DNA of 7,853 nt from PVC group bacterium (GTDB lineage: Bacteria; Verrucomicrobiota; Kiritimatiellia; SS1-B-03-39; PXDE01): NCBI GenBank assembly GCA_003566475.1, contig PXDE01000531.1:1-7853 (forward strand). Reading direction: 5' to 3'. A model generated the notes under the pieces. It was not told the DNA's origin. It searched no databases and worked only from the letters and a program-made list of their open reading frames with translations. Made by a program: the position numbers and the translations under genes. The first letter of the stretch is position 1. The number at the start of each line of letters is the position of its first letter. Positions 1 through 5,724 of this stretch are shown piece by piece.

Positions 1-275
1 GCCTGGAGGAGATCGGCCTGCTCCAGTTCCAGTTCACCGACGGCCTGTCCATCGAGGGCTATGTGTTCACCGCCGCCGGCTGCGATCGCGAGCCGCGCGA
101 GACCGACGAGGCGGTGCCCCTGTGGACCCCGACCGACGCCATCCCCTACCCCCGCATGTGGGCCGACGATGCCCTCTGGATGCCCCACCTCCTGGCGGGA
201 CGCCGGTTCCACGGCCGGTTCCTGTTCGAGGACGACACCATGCTCGGGCATCACCTGACGGTCGACGGGGCCTGA
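1..275 (+). CDS. Nudix hydrolase, MTH1/NUDT1-like oxidised purine nucleotide diphosphatase (3' part only)
   Basis: This is the C-terminal 90 residues of a cytosolic Nudix hydrolase; the start and the Nudix box (GX5EX7REUXEEXGU) lie left of the window. The reading frame has whole codons from base 3. The visible part follows the C-terminal half of human MTH1 closely: an acidic ETDEAVPLW segment, then IPYPRMWADDALW, then a closing FHGRFLFEDDTML strand. MTH1 has MWPDDSYW and FHGYFKFQGQDTIL at the same places. The Trp and paired Asp of the WxDD motif correspond to MTH1 Trp117, Asp119 and Asp120, which recognise the oxidised purine. The expected role is hydrolysis of 8-oxo-dGTP, 2-hydroxy-dATP or similar damaged nucleotides to monophosphates. 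The stop lies 15 nt from the convergent stop of the ligase gene, with no obvious terminator between. Family assignment is good; exact substrate is inferred. Confidence 0.85.
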   Translation, partial: LEEIGLLQFQFTDGLSIEGYVFTAAGCDREPRETDEAVPLWTPTDAIPYPRMWADDALWMPHLLAGRRFHGRFLFEDDTMLGHHLTVDGA

Positions 276-290
276 CGCCCCGGTCTCGGA

Positions 291-1634
291 TCAGCCCCGC
301 GCGGCCGGAGGCTCCGGGCCCGGGGAGGGGGCCAGCCAGGACTCGGCCAGGCGGTACTTGCCCGAAGGGGCGAGGGCGATGCGGTCCACCACATCGACCT
401 CGACCCGCACATCCTCGGCCAGGCCGCGCCGGATGGCCTCGGCGGTGGTGTCGGCCCAGTCGCCCGGCGGCGCGGCGGTCACCGCCACCCGCACCCGGAA
501 CCGGTCCGCCGCCTCCTGGACAAGCTGGTACTGCCGGATGAAGTCCACGGTCTCCACGAAATGCGCGGCCAGATCGAAGGGATGGACCCGTCGGCCATCG
601 GGGAGAACGAAATGATCCATCCACCGTCCCTCGATGGTCCGCAGGGCGGCAAAGGGCGCCCCGCACGGACAGGGGCAGGGCCCCAGTACGGCGGCGTCGG
701 CCAGACGGTAGCGGAGGAAGGGCATGGCGTAGGCATGCAGGTTGGTCACCACCACCTCCCCCCTCGCGCCATCCTCGGCGGGGACCGGACGGCCGTCCTG
801 CTCGAGGTGCAGCACGACATGGTCCTCGGCCAGATGGTAGAGGCCCGTTTCCGGACATTCCCAGGCGATGAGCCCCGCTTCCACGGCGCCATAGTAGTCG
901 TACACCGGCGCGCCGAACCCCTCCCGGATCTGACGGCGCCGGAGCGGGGTCAGGGTCTCCGACCCGGAGAGCACCATCCGGGGCGGGTGCGGCAACGGCC
1001 CCTGACGCATGAGCTGGTCGCCCACACAGGCCAGCGTGCCCGCATAGCCAAGCACGATATGGGGACGGATCTCCCGCAGGCGGGAGACCAACCGCTCGGG
1101 ATCGAGGCGGCAGTCCAGGTTCACCCGCCGCCCCTGCGTCCAGTCGGAGAGGGTGGCCAGCAGCCGGGCCGCCCCATGGGGCGGAACCGCTCCATGGGCG
1201 CTGACCGCCACCGTGCGGGCCCGGAACGGAGCCCTGTAGGCGGACAGGCGGCGACGCTGAAGGGCCAGGGAGACCAGGCGTTCCTCCGGCGTCCTCGCGA
1301 TCCGGAGCGGCTCGCCGGTGGACCCGGTGGTGAAGCGCCATCCCATCCGCCACCGGCGCCGGGGGTCGGTGATCTCGGCGGGCCCGAGGCCCGCCAGATC
1401 CGCCTTGGCGGTGACGGGCAGGCGGAGCAGGTCGGCGGCGGCGCGCAGGTCGCAGGGGGTCAGGCCGGCCCGGTCCATAAGGCGCCGGTAGTAGGGAACC
1501 CGGGCATAGGCGTGGGCCACGAGCCGGGCCACCCGCCGGTCGCGATCCCGCAGCAGCGCCGTTCGCCCGGCCGGGCCGGGAGGCCATCCCCGGGCCAGCG
1601 CGGCCGCGTCCCCCAGGGCCGACAGCGGATTCAC
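291..1634 (-). CDS. PaaK/CapK-type adenylate-forming ligase (phenylacetate-CoA ligase / F390 synthetase family)
   Basis: The 447-residue product belongs to the ANL adenylating enzymes, PaaK/CapK branch, which activate a carboxylate as acyl-AMP and usually pass it to CoA or another acceptor. Visible motifs are the phosphate loop FTTGSTGEP (101-109), the aromatic and Glu motif YDYYGAVEAG (245-254), a PFLRYRLAD segment (305-313) with the ribose-binding Asp, and a C-terminal PSGKYRLAE (423-431) whose Lys426 is the likely adenylation lysine. Cys260 and a CPCPC cluster (320-324) before TIEGR resemble the metal-binding cysteines seen in many CapK-like proteins. The start is GTG inside a GTGA overlap with the upstream acyltransferase stop, with GAGG about 10 nt before it. 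The frame stays open far upstream, but that part is antisense to other genes and was not used. Length is normal for PaaK (about 430). The substrate is unknown; phenylacetate is only one option. Confidence 0.9.
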   Translation of the reverse strand: MNPLSALGDAAALARGWPPGPAGRTALLRDRDRRVARLVAHAYARVPYYRRLMDRAGLTPCDLRAAADLLRLPVTAKADLAGLGPAEITDPRRRWRMGWRFTTGSTGEPLRIARTPEERLVSLALQRRRLSAYRAPFRARTVAVSAHGAVPPHGAARLLATLSDWTQGRRVNLDCRLDPERLVSRLREIRPHIVLGYAGTLACVGDQLMRQGPLPHPPRMVLSGSETLTPLRRRQIREGFGAPVYDYYGAVEAGLIAWECPETGLYHLAEDHVVLHLEQDGRPVPAEDGARGEVVVTNLHAYAMPFLRYRLADAAVLGPCPCPCGAPFAALRTIEGRWMDHFVLPDGRRVHPFDLAAHFVETVDFIRQYQLVQEAADRFRVRVAVTAAPPGDWADTTAEAIRRGLAEDVRVEVDVVDRIALAPSGKYRLAESWLAPSPGPEPPAARG

Positions 1635-2266
1635 CGCGCCGCCACCTCGTGCACGACGAAGGCGGCGAAGTTCCCGCTGTCGGGATCGGGATAATAGTCG
1701 GGGATCACATGCCGCCGGTCGGGAACCCGGAACCCGAGCCGCCGGTACTGGTCCATCAGTGGATCCACGAATCGGTGGCCCTTGCGCAGGAACACGTAAT
1801 CCGCGGCCGGGACCGGGCCATGGCGCTCGCAGTACCGGCGGTAGCCGGGGATGACCGCCCCCGCCGCGACGAAGGCGAACCCGAGGGACCGGGCGACCTC
1901 CACCTCGGCGCGGATCATGGCGTGAAGGGCCTCCCCTCCCCGATGGTCCGGATGCACAATGCCGGAAACGAGGTAAAGGGCGTTGGCATCCGGCACCTCC
2001 GAACACCGGCGGATGATTCCGCCGTTCGTCACCTGGGCCCAGGTGCGGAAACCCTCGGGGTGGGCCGAGTCGTAAAGGATCGGGGAGCCGGTAACCGACC
2101 CCACCAGCACTCCGGCCGCGTTCTCGGCCACCAGGAATCCCGGGGGGAACTTCTCCAGCCGGGCCTCCATCTGCTCGCGCCCCGCCCGCTGCCCCTCCGG
2201 CCAGCAGGCCTCGAGATCCATGATGGCTTCCATGTCGCCCCAGACCGCCGACCGAACCCGGATCAT
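1631..2266 (-). CDS. GNAT-like N-acyltransferase
   Basis: The 211-residue product has the layout of the Gcn5-related acyltransferase fold, which moves an acyl group from CoA to an amine. It begins with MIRVRSAVWGDMEAIMDLE, a typical first strand and helix. The central GIVHPDHRGGEALH is the pyrophosphate-binding motif A, followed by an ARSLGFAFV helix and strand. Motif A departs from the usual R/Q-x-x-G-x-G/A: His precedes RGGEA where Arg or Gln is normal. A long C-terminal part follows, with GYRRYCERHG, a second QYRRLGF and a Tyr/Asp/Pro-rich DYYPDPDSG. The ATG at 2266 was chosen because GGGAG lies about 8 nt upstream and the fold starts there. An in-frame ATG at 2290 with AGGGGG 4 nt before it would add eight residues. 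The stop overlaps the ligase start, so the two proteins are probably made together and may act on one product. The amine substrate is unknown. Confidence 0.82.
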   Translation of the reverse strand: MIRVRSAVWGDMEAIMDLEACWPEGQRAGREQMEARLEKFPPGFLVAENAAGVLVGSVTGSPILYDSAHPEGFRTWAQVTNGGIIRRCSEVPDANALYLVSGIVHPDHRGGEALHAMIRAEVEVARSLGFAFVAAGAVIPGYRRYCERHGPVPAADYVFLRKGHRFVDPLMDQYRRLGFRVPDRRHVIPDYYPDPDSGNFAAFVVHEVAAR

Positions 2267-2310
2267 CGAGCCATCTCCCGTTCTGAGCATGATTCCCCCT
2301 GAGTACCGGC

Positions 2311-2338
2311 AGTGTACCGAACCCTCGTGTCCCGGCAA
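2311..2338 (-). promoter_or_regulatory. Candidate sigma70-type promoter for the acyltransferase-ligase operon
   Basis: Read on the minus strand, TTGCCG (2338-2333) is followed after 16 nt by TACACT (2316-2311); each matches its consensus at four of six bases. Transcription would start around 2305, just before the AGGGGG ahead of the alternative ATG at 2290 and about 40 nt before the preferred ATG at 2266. Prediction is by eye only. Confidence 0.35.
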
Positions 2339-2388
2339 CCCCGTAGCGAGCAACGGCCCCGGCACCCCGCTCCGCCAGCCCGCCATGC

Positions 2389-2417
2389 CTGACAGGACCC
2401 GCGGGTTGTGCCATCCT
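2389..2417 (+). promoter_or_regulatory. Weak candidate promoter, possibly giving a leaderless transcript
   Basis: CTGACA (2389-2394) and CATCCT (2412-2417) are 17 nt apart. The -35 match is good (five of six) but the -10 match is poor (three of six). If real, the transcript would begin at or within a few bases of the ATG at 2424, which agrees with the lack of a Shine-Dalgarno before that gene. Confidence 0.2.
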
Positions 2418-2423
2418 GCTTTC

Positions 2424-3332
2424 ATGTCCGACCATATCGCCCACATCGCCATCTGCGATGACACCTTCCGCCTGGCCTCGGCCGGGCTGAGCCTCCCGGC
2501 CCCCCTCGCCCTGGCCATCGACGCCCACCGGGAGGCCGCCCATATGGGCTCGGTCACCCGGCAGGCCGACCTGTGGTCGGTGGATCTGATGCTCTGGGCC
2601 AGCGAGCAGCAGGCCCTGCCTGCGGCCGACCGCAGCCCCCGCCATCTCGACAAGCTGGCCTTTGTGCTGGGCGCCCTCACCCACCGCGCCGCCGATCGGC
2701 TCACCAAGCCCATCACCAACTGCTTCAAAGGTGGCGACGAGGAGATCAGCGAGGCTCATATCTCGAAGATCATGCAGGATCTGTTCGTGTACCGGGAGGT
2801 GTACGGGGCCGGGAAGGGCCCCCATGCCGACCCGTTCACCGGCCTGCTGCTCGACATCCCGGCCGACGACGCGGGGGCCCGGGCCGAGGAGGCGTTCCGG
2901 GTGCTCCACCGACGGGCCCTGATCTCAATGCACACCATCCGGCCCGACTCGAGCGACATCCACGGCTGGCTGGACGCGTTCTTCCAGGCCCTCCAGACCT
3001 ACCCCAAGCAGATCCGGACCTATGCCGAGCTGCTGGCCGAATGGGACCCGGTCAAGGTGAACCGCTATCTGGTCGAGAAGCATTTCTACGACCGGGACGA
3101 CGCGCTGATCGTCCTGGCCCGCCGCATCCACCACGGCGGCGACGCCACCGCCGACGAGGTGGCGGCCGCCCGCGCCGCCACCGACAAGCCGCACAGCCGC
3201 TACGCCCGAGCCCTCGCCCGGGCCCTGCATTACCTGGAGGCGGCGGCCGACCTCTTCGAAGGACGGATCGGGGAGGACGAGGCCAAAGTCCGGTTCGATA
3301 TCGGCGTGCCGGAGCTCGCGGAGGTGGATTGA
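2424..3332 (+). CDS. Alpha-helical protein, possibly zinc-dependent phospholipase C-like
   Basis: The 302-residue product has no signal peptide or membrane segment that I can see and looks almost wholly helical. I do not recognise it with certainty. The N-terminal half has the arrangement of the zinc-dependent phospholipase C family (Pfam Zn_dep_PLPC): His4 and His7 in SDHIAHIAICDD, then AHMGSVTRQADL (39-50) with Asp49, then LAFVLGALTHRAADR (78-92) with His87 and Asp91. In that family such residues bind zinc. The second half (about 130-302) is charged and helical, with HYLEAAADLFEGR near the end and no motif I can name. The ATG at 2424 was chosen because homology-like sequence begins there and upstream codons run antisense into the divergent acyltransferase gene. 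No clear Shine-Dalgarno precedes it. It shares a TTGA overlap with rsmE, implying cotranscription and coupling. The gene call is firm; the function is tentative and a role with ribosomes cannot be excluded. Confidence 0.85.
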   Translation: MSDHIAHIAICDDTFRLASAGLSLPAPLALAIDAHREAAHMGSVTRQADLWSVDLMLWASEQQALPAADRSPRHLDKLAFVLGALTHRAADRLTKPITNCFKGGDEEISEAHISKIMQDLFVYREVYGAGKGPHADPFTGLLLDIPADDAGARAEEAFRVLHRRALISMHTIRPDSSDIHGWLDAFFQALQTYPKQIRTYAELLAEWDPVKVNRYLVEKHFYDRDDALIVLARRIHHGGDATADEVAAARAATDKPHSRYARALARALHYLEAAADLFEGRIGEDEAKVRFDIGVPELAEVD

Positions 3333-4084
3333 ACCGGATCCTGTTCGAGCCCGGGGAGTGCGCGGATGGACGGCTGACCCTCCGGGACGCGAGGGCGGAT
3401 CACCTTCGCCACGTGCTTCGGGCCGAGCCTGGCGACGCTGTCCGGCTGGGGGAGATCAATGGCCGCCTGGCCGAGGGTCGGGTCGAGCGGGTGACCGCCG
3501 ATGCCGTGGACCTGACGTTGATCTGGGGCGAGATTCCACCGCGTCCCGAGGTGGACCTGATCCTCGCCCTGCCCCGCCCGAAGGTGCTCAAGCGCATCCT
3601 CCCGCAGATCGCCGCCCTGGGGGTGGGACGGCTGTTTCTGGTCAACGCGGCCCGCGTGGAACGGGTGTACTTCGACACCCATGTGCTGGAGCCCGGATGC
3701 ATCCGGACCGCCCTGACCGAAGGGCTGACCCAGGCCGGCGACACCCGTCTGCCCGAGGTGCGGGTGGAGCGCCGGCTGAAGCCGTTCGTGGAGGACGACC
3801 TCGATGCGGCCACCGACGCGGCCACCCGCTGGCTTCTGCACCCCGGCGCCGACCGGCCGATCCTGGACGCGCCCCTCCCCCCCGGCCGCCTGCTGCTCGC
3901 CATCGGCCCCGAGGGCGGATGGGTGCCCTACGAACGGGATCTGTTCGCGGCCCGGGGATTCGGTCCCGTCCACCTCCACGACCGCATCCTCCGCTCCGAC
4001 ACCGCTACCGTGGCCGCGCTGGCCACGGCCCATGCCAGGAGGTCAGCCGAAAAGGGACACTCCTTGTATCATTCTGTTCATTAG
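3329..4084 (+). CDS. rsmE: 16S rRNA (uracil1498-N3)-methyltransferase RsmE
   Basis: RsmE transfers a methyl group from SAM to N3 of U1498 in 16S rRNA, in the decoding region of the 30S subunit. The 251-residue product has the expected two-part layout: an N-terminal PUA-like domain with DARADHLRHVLRAEPGD (20-36), then a SPOUT domain. Diagnostic SPOUT-knot motifs are LLLAIGPEGGW (188-198) and HDRILRSDTATVAAL (217-231), corresponding to IGPEGG and RVLRTETA of the E. coli enzyme. ALPRPKVLKRIL and RLKPFVEDDL are typical of a gammaproteobacterial subgroup. The TTG start at 3329 is inferred: it overlaps the upstream stop as TTGA, has GGAGG four nt before it, and places RILFEPGE where RsmE proteins begin. 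The natural fold ends near ATAHARR (232-238). The last 11 codons and the TAG come from the left arm of the inverted-repeat element, so the original C-terminus was probably replaced. Confidence 0.93.
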   Translation: MNRILFEPGECADGRLTLRDARADHLRHVLRAEPGDAVRLGEINGRLAEGRVERVTADAVDLTLIWGEIPPRPEVDLILALPRPKVLKRILPQIAALGVGRLFLVNAARVERVYFDTHVLEPGCIRTALTEGLTQAGDTRLPEVRVERRLKPFVEDDLDAATDAATRWLLHPGADRPILDAPLPPGRLLLAIGPEGGWVPYERDLFAARGFGPVHLHDRILRSDTATVAALATAHARRSAEKGHSLYHSVH

Positions 4085-4227
4085 TTGTTTATGACTAAAT
4101 TCTGTACCTTCCTTGGTTGAGGTGGAGCAGCCGCTCCTGGACCGGAACCTCGAGCGAAGGACCGTCCGGTACAGAATATAGTCGCAAAACACTAAACTCC
4201 AGGACGATACAAGGAGTGTCCCCTTTC
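4049..4227. mobile_element. MITE-like palindromic element with about 60-bp imperfect terminal inverted repeats
   Basis: Bases 4049-4070 match the reverse complement of 4206-4227 at 21 of 22 positions; both arms contain GGGACACTCCTTGTATC. With no gap, the arms continue to 4108 and back to 4168. The next 38 positions match at about 26, including a GACTA block and a perfect TCTGTACC at the inner end. The roughly 59-bp centre contains a perfect GGAGC-AGCC-GCTCC hairpin (4124-4137) flanked by GAGGT and ACCTC. The arms are clearly more AT-rich than the neighbourhood. It encodes no protein that I can support. A clean target-site duplication is not visible: CAGCC before the left end and CATCC after the right end match at four of five bases only. 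Read as RNA it would form a very long hairpin. Non-autonomous transposon remnant is the best reading; a large bidirectional terminator is the alternative. Confidence 0.8.
4124..4137. terminator. Apex hairpin of the palindromic element, possible bidirectional transcription end
   Basis: A perfect 5-bp stem (GGAGC/GCTCC) with an AGCC loop lies near the centre of the palindrome, between the convergent rsmE and BLUF genes. No uridine tract follows on either strand next to this stem, so it is not a textbook intrinsic terminator. The whole 179-bp fold is the more likely stop for transcripts from both sides. Confidence 0.3.
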
Positions 4228-4234
4228 CATCCGC

Positions 4235-4708
4235 TCACTCCTCCCGGACGGTGAGCTTGTCCTTCTGCAGCGCGAGGAAGGCGGCCCGCTCGCGGGCGGT
4301 GTCCTCCAGCAGACCCAGCGCCTGGTCGGCGCTCAGGCCATAGGGATCGAACTCCCGGCCCGCGCCGTGTCGGGCGAGCAGGGCCTGGTCCACCTCGTCG
4401 GCCCGCACGTAGGCCATGGTCCATTCCGCGAACCGCCGGTCGGGCGCCGGACCGTAGCTGATCAGCGTGACCTCCTCGTTCCTAGAATCCCGCACGATGC
4501 GCCGGAAGATGTCGTTCACCGCCTTCCGGTCGCCCTCCAGACATTGGACGAACCCGCGCACGGAGTAGCAGAGGGCGCCGGTCACCCCCAGGGACGGGTT
4601 GTTCCTGCGGGAGGCCTCGAGGATCCCTTCGATATCCTTGGGACCGGTTCCCCGGCTCATCCGGCTCGCGTAGATCAGACGGAACAGGCTTTCGGTCGAG
4701 TCGCTCAT
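4235..4708 (-). CDS. Short BLUF-domain blue-light sensor protein
   Basis: The 157-residue product is a single BLUF domain plus a helical tail, the architecture of PixD, BlrB and BlsA. BLUF domains bind FAD non-covalently and rewire hydrogen bonds around it in blue light. All key positions are visible: Tyr13 in FRLIYAS, Asn37 in RRNNPSLGVTGAL, Gln55 in FVQCLEGD, and Trp96 with Met98 in EWTMAY, equivalent to AppA Tyr21, Asn45, Gln63, Trp104 and Met106. Photochemical activity is therefore expected. There is no EAL, GGDEF or cyclase domain. Residues 102-157 are charged and helical, likely for oligomerisation or partner binding, so output should be by protein-protein contact. The ATG at 4708 was chosen because GGAG lies seven nt upstream and the BLUF fold starts a few residues later. 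The gene is divergent from the DUF1295/methyltransferase operon, and its stop is eight nt from the palindromic element. Confidence 0.95.
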   Translation of the reverse strand: MSDSTESLFRLIYASRMSRGTGPKDIEGILEASRRNNPSLGVTGALCYSVRGFVQCLEGDRKAVNDIFRRIVRDSRNEEVTLISYGPAPDRRFAEWTMAYVRADEVDQALLARHGAGREFDPYGLSADQALGLLEDTARERAAFLALQKDKLTVREE

Positions 4709-4799
4709 ACGTGGTCTCCGGGTTAGGGCCATAGTACGGGCGGAACGCCGCGACGGCAAGCGGCGGGGCGCCACCCCGAGGTCGCTAGCCCTGTCAGGT

Positions 4800-4827
4800 T
4801 TTATGGTCGCCGCCGACCACTGGTCAA
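4800..4827 (-). promoter_or_regulatory. Candidate sigma70-type promoter of the BLUF gene
   Basis: On the minus strand TTGACC (4827-4822) is followed after 16 nt by CATAAA (4805-4800). The -35 matches consensus at five of six bases and the -10 at four of six. Transcription would begin near 4793, giving an untranslated leader of roughly 85 nt. The leader contains a 6-bp stem (CGCCGC at 4746-4751 with GCGGCG at 4760-4765). Predicted by eye. Confidence 0.35.
4805..4825. promoter_or_regulatory. Overlapping inverted repeats, candidate operator between the BLUF and DUF1295 genes
   Basis: GGTCG (4805-4809) and CGACC (4814-4818) form a perfect inverted repeat spaced by four bases. GACCACTGGTC (4815-4825) forms a second perfect palindrome that shares the middle half-site. 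The block fills the spacer of the candidate BLUF promoter and ends 15 nt before the DUF1295 start, so one bound protein could affect both directions. The binding protein is unknown, and chance occurrence is possible in GC-rich DNA. Confidence 0.3.
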
Positions 4828-4840
4828 TGCGAGGTTATAC

Positions 4841-5650
4841 GTGAGCATGCATCCGATCGCCTGGTTTGTTTCGGCGCTGGTTCTGATGATGGGCCTTATG
4901 ACCCTTCTGTGGGCGGTGGCCCGACGGATCGGCAACTGGGGCGTGGTGGACGTGGGCTGGGCCGGGGGCCTCGGCGCCCTGGCCATGCTTCTGATCGCCT
5001 TCGGACCGGGCGAGGCCGGTCGAAGACTGCTCCTCGGAGGCATGCTCGCCGCCTGGGCCATCCGGCTCACCGGCTACATCTGGCTGAACCGCGTGTGGAA
5101 GCGCCCGGAGGACGGGCGCTATCAGCGGCTGCGCCATCACTGGGGCGCCCGGGCCCCCCTGCACTTCCTCTGGTTCTTCCAGGCTCAGGCCGTGCTGGCG
5201 GTCCTGTTCTCGGTGCCGGTGTGGCTGGCCATGCGCAGGCCCGAGGCGTTTCCGGCCTGGTCCGATCTCGCCGCCATCCCGGTCTGGCTCCTTGCCTTGA
5301 CCGGCGAGGCGGTCGCCGACGCCCAACTCGCCCGCTTCCGGGCCGATCCCGCCTCACGGGGCCGGACGTTTCGGGGTGGCCTGTGGCGGCTCTCGCGCCA
5401 TCCCAACTATTTCTTCGAGTGGCTGCACTGGTGGACCTACGTGGTGGCGGGGCTCACCGCCCCGGCTGGCTGGCTCACCCTGGGCGGACCCGTGCTCATG
5501 TACGTCTTCCTTCATCGGGTCACCGGCATCCCCCATACCGAACAGCAGGCCCTGGCCTCGCGTGGCGACGACTACCGCCGCTACCAGCGCGAGACCCCGG
5601 CCTTCTTTCCCTGGTTCCCGCGTAAGGAACGCGCCCGGTCCGGCGATTAA
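4841..5650 (+). CDS. DUF1295 membrane protein, steroid 5-alpha-reductase-like fold
   Basis: The 269-residue product is a polytopic inner-membrane protein of the DUF1295 family (COG3752), related to the steroid 5-alpha-reductase C-terminal domain and to isoprenylcysteine methyltransferases. Hydrophobic segments are visible near 6-27, 34-55, 62-82, 108-130, 142-158 and 192-222. The family signature FRGGLWRLSRHPNYFFEWL runs through residues 177-195, with RHPNY at 186-190. RYQRLRHHWG (93-102) is also typical. The C-terminal DDYRRYQRETPAFFPWFP matches the usual cytosolic end. By fold it may use a reduced nicotinamide cofactor on a lipid substrate, but no reaction is established. The GTG at 4841 was chosen because GAGG lies six nt upstream; an ATG two codons later has less favourable spacing. 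It is 74 nt ahead of the methyltransferase-flavoprotein gene in the same direction, and such genes cluster with CFA-type methyltransferases elsewhere. Confidence 0.92.
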   Translation: MSMHPIAWFVSALVLMMGLMTLLWAVARRIGNWGVVDVGWAGGLGALAMLLIAFGPGEAGRRLLLGGMLAAWAIRLTGYIWLNRVWKRPEDGRYQRLRHHWGARAPLHFLWFFQAQAVLAVLFSVPVWLAMRRPEAFPAWSDLAAIPVWLLALTGEAVADAQLARFRADPASRGRTFRGGLWRLSRHPNYFFEWLHWWTYVVAGLTAPAGWLTLGGPVLMYVFLHRVTGIPHTEQQALASRGDDYRRYQRETPAFFPWFPRKERARSGD

Positions 5651-5724
5651 GGACCGAACTTGCGCCGACACCGCCCGCCGGGCAGAATGCACATGCACAT
5701 TCAATACGCAACGTCAGGGCCAAC

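Noticed and set aside
67..1587. A 506-codon minus-strand open frame over the ligase gene
   Set aside because: It is Arg/Gly/Pro-rich and in a different frame from the recognisable adenylate-forming ligase; it is a GC-driven shadow.
561..1694. A 377-codon plus-strand open frame opposite the ligase
   Set aside because: It has no domain motifs and biased Gly/Arg/Pro composition, and it is antisense to a well-supported gene.
2220..2423. In-frame N-terminal extension of the 2424 gene to an ATG at 2220
   Set aside because: It would overlap the divergent acyltransferase start and includes its likely promoter; no ribosome-binding site or conserved sequence supports it.
1635..2909. Upstream extension of the ligase frame on the minus strand (to 2909)
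   Set aside because: The extension is antisense to or out of frame with the acyltransferase and the 2424-3332 gene, and its residues show no domain. The homologous part begins near the GTG at 1634.
2573..3328. Upstream part of the long plus-strand frame that contains rsmE
   Set aside because: This part overlaps the 2424-3332 gene in another frame and is Pro/Arg/Gly-rich without motifs. RsmE homology starts at the TTG at 3329.
4095..4424. A 109-codon minus-strand frame running across the palindromic element into the BLUF gene
   Set aside because: It is out of frame with the BLUF protein and crosses non-coding repeat arms; no recognisable protein features.
5651..5724. A possible separate promoter (TTGCGC ... 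AGAATG) and GCCCG-C-CGGGC palindrome between DUF1295 and the fusion gene
   Set aside because: The boxes match poorly, the palindrome has a one-base loop and no T tract, and the short gap is compatible with a shared transcript.
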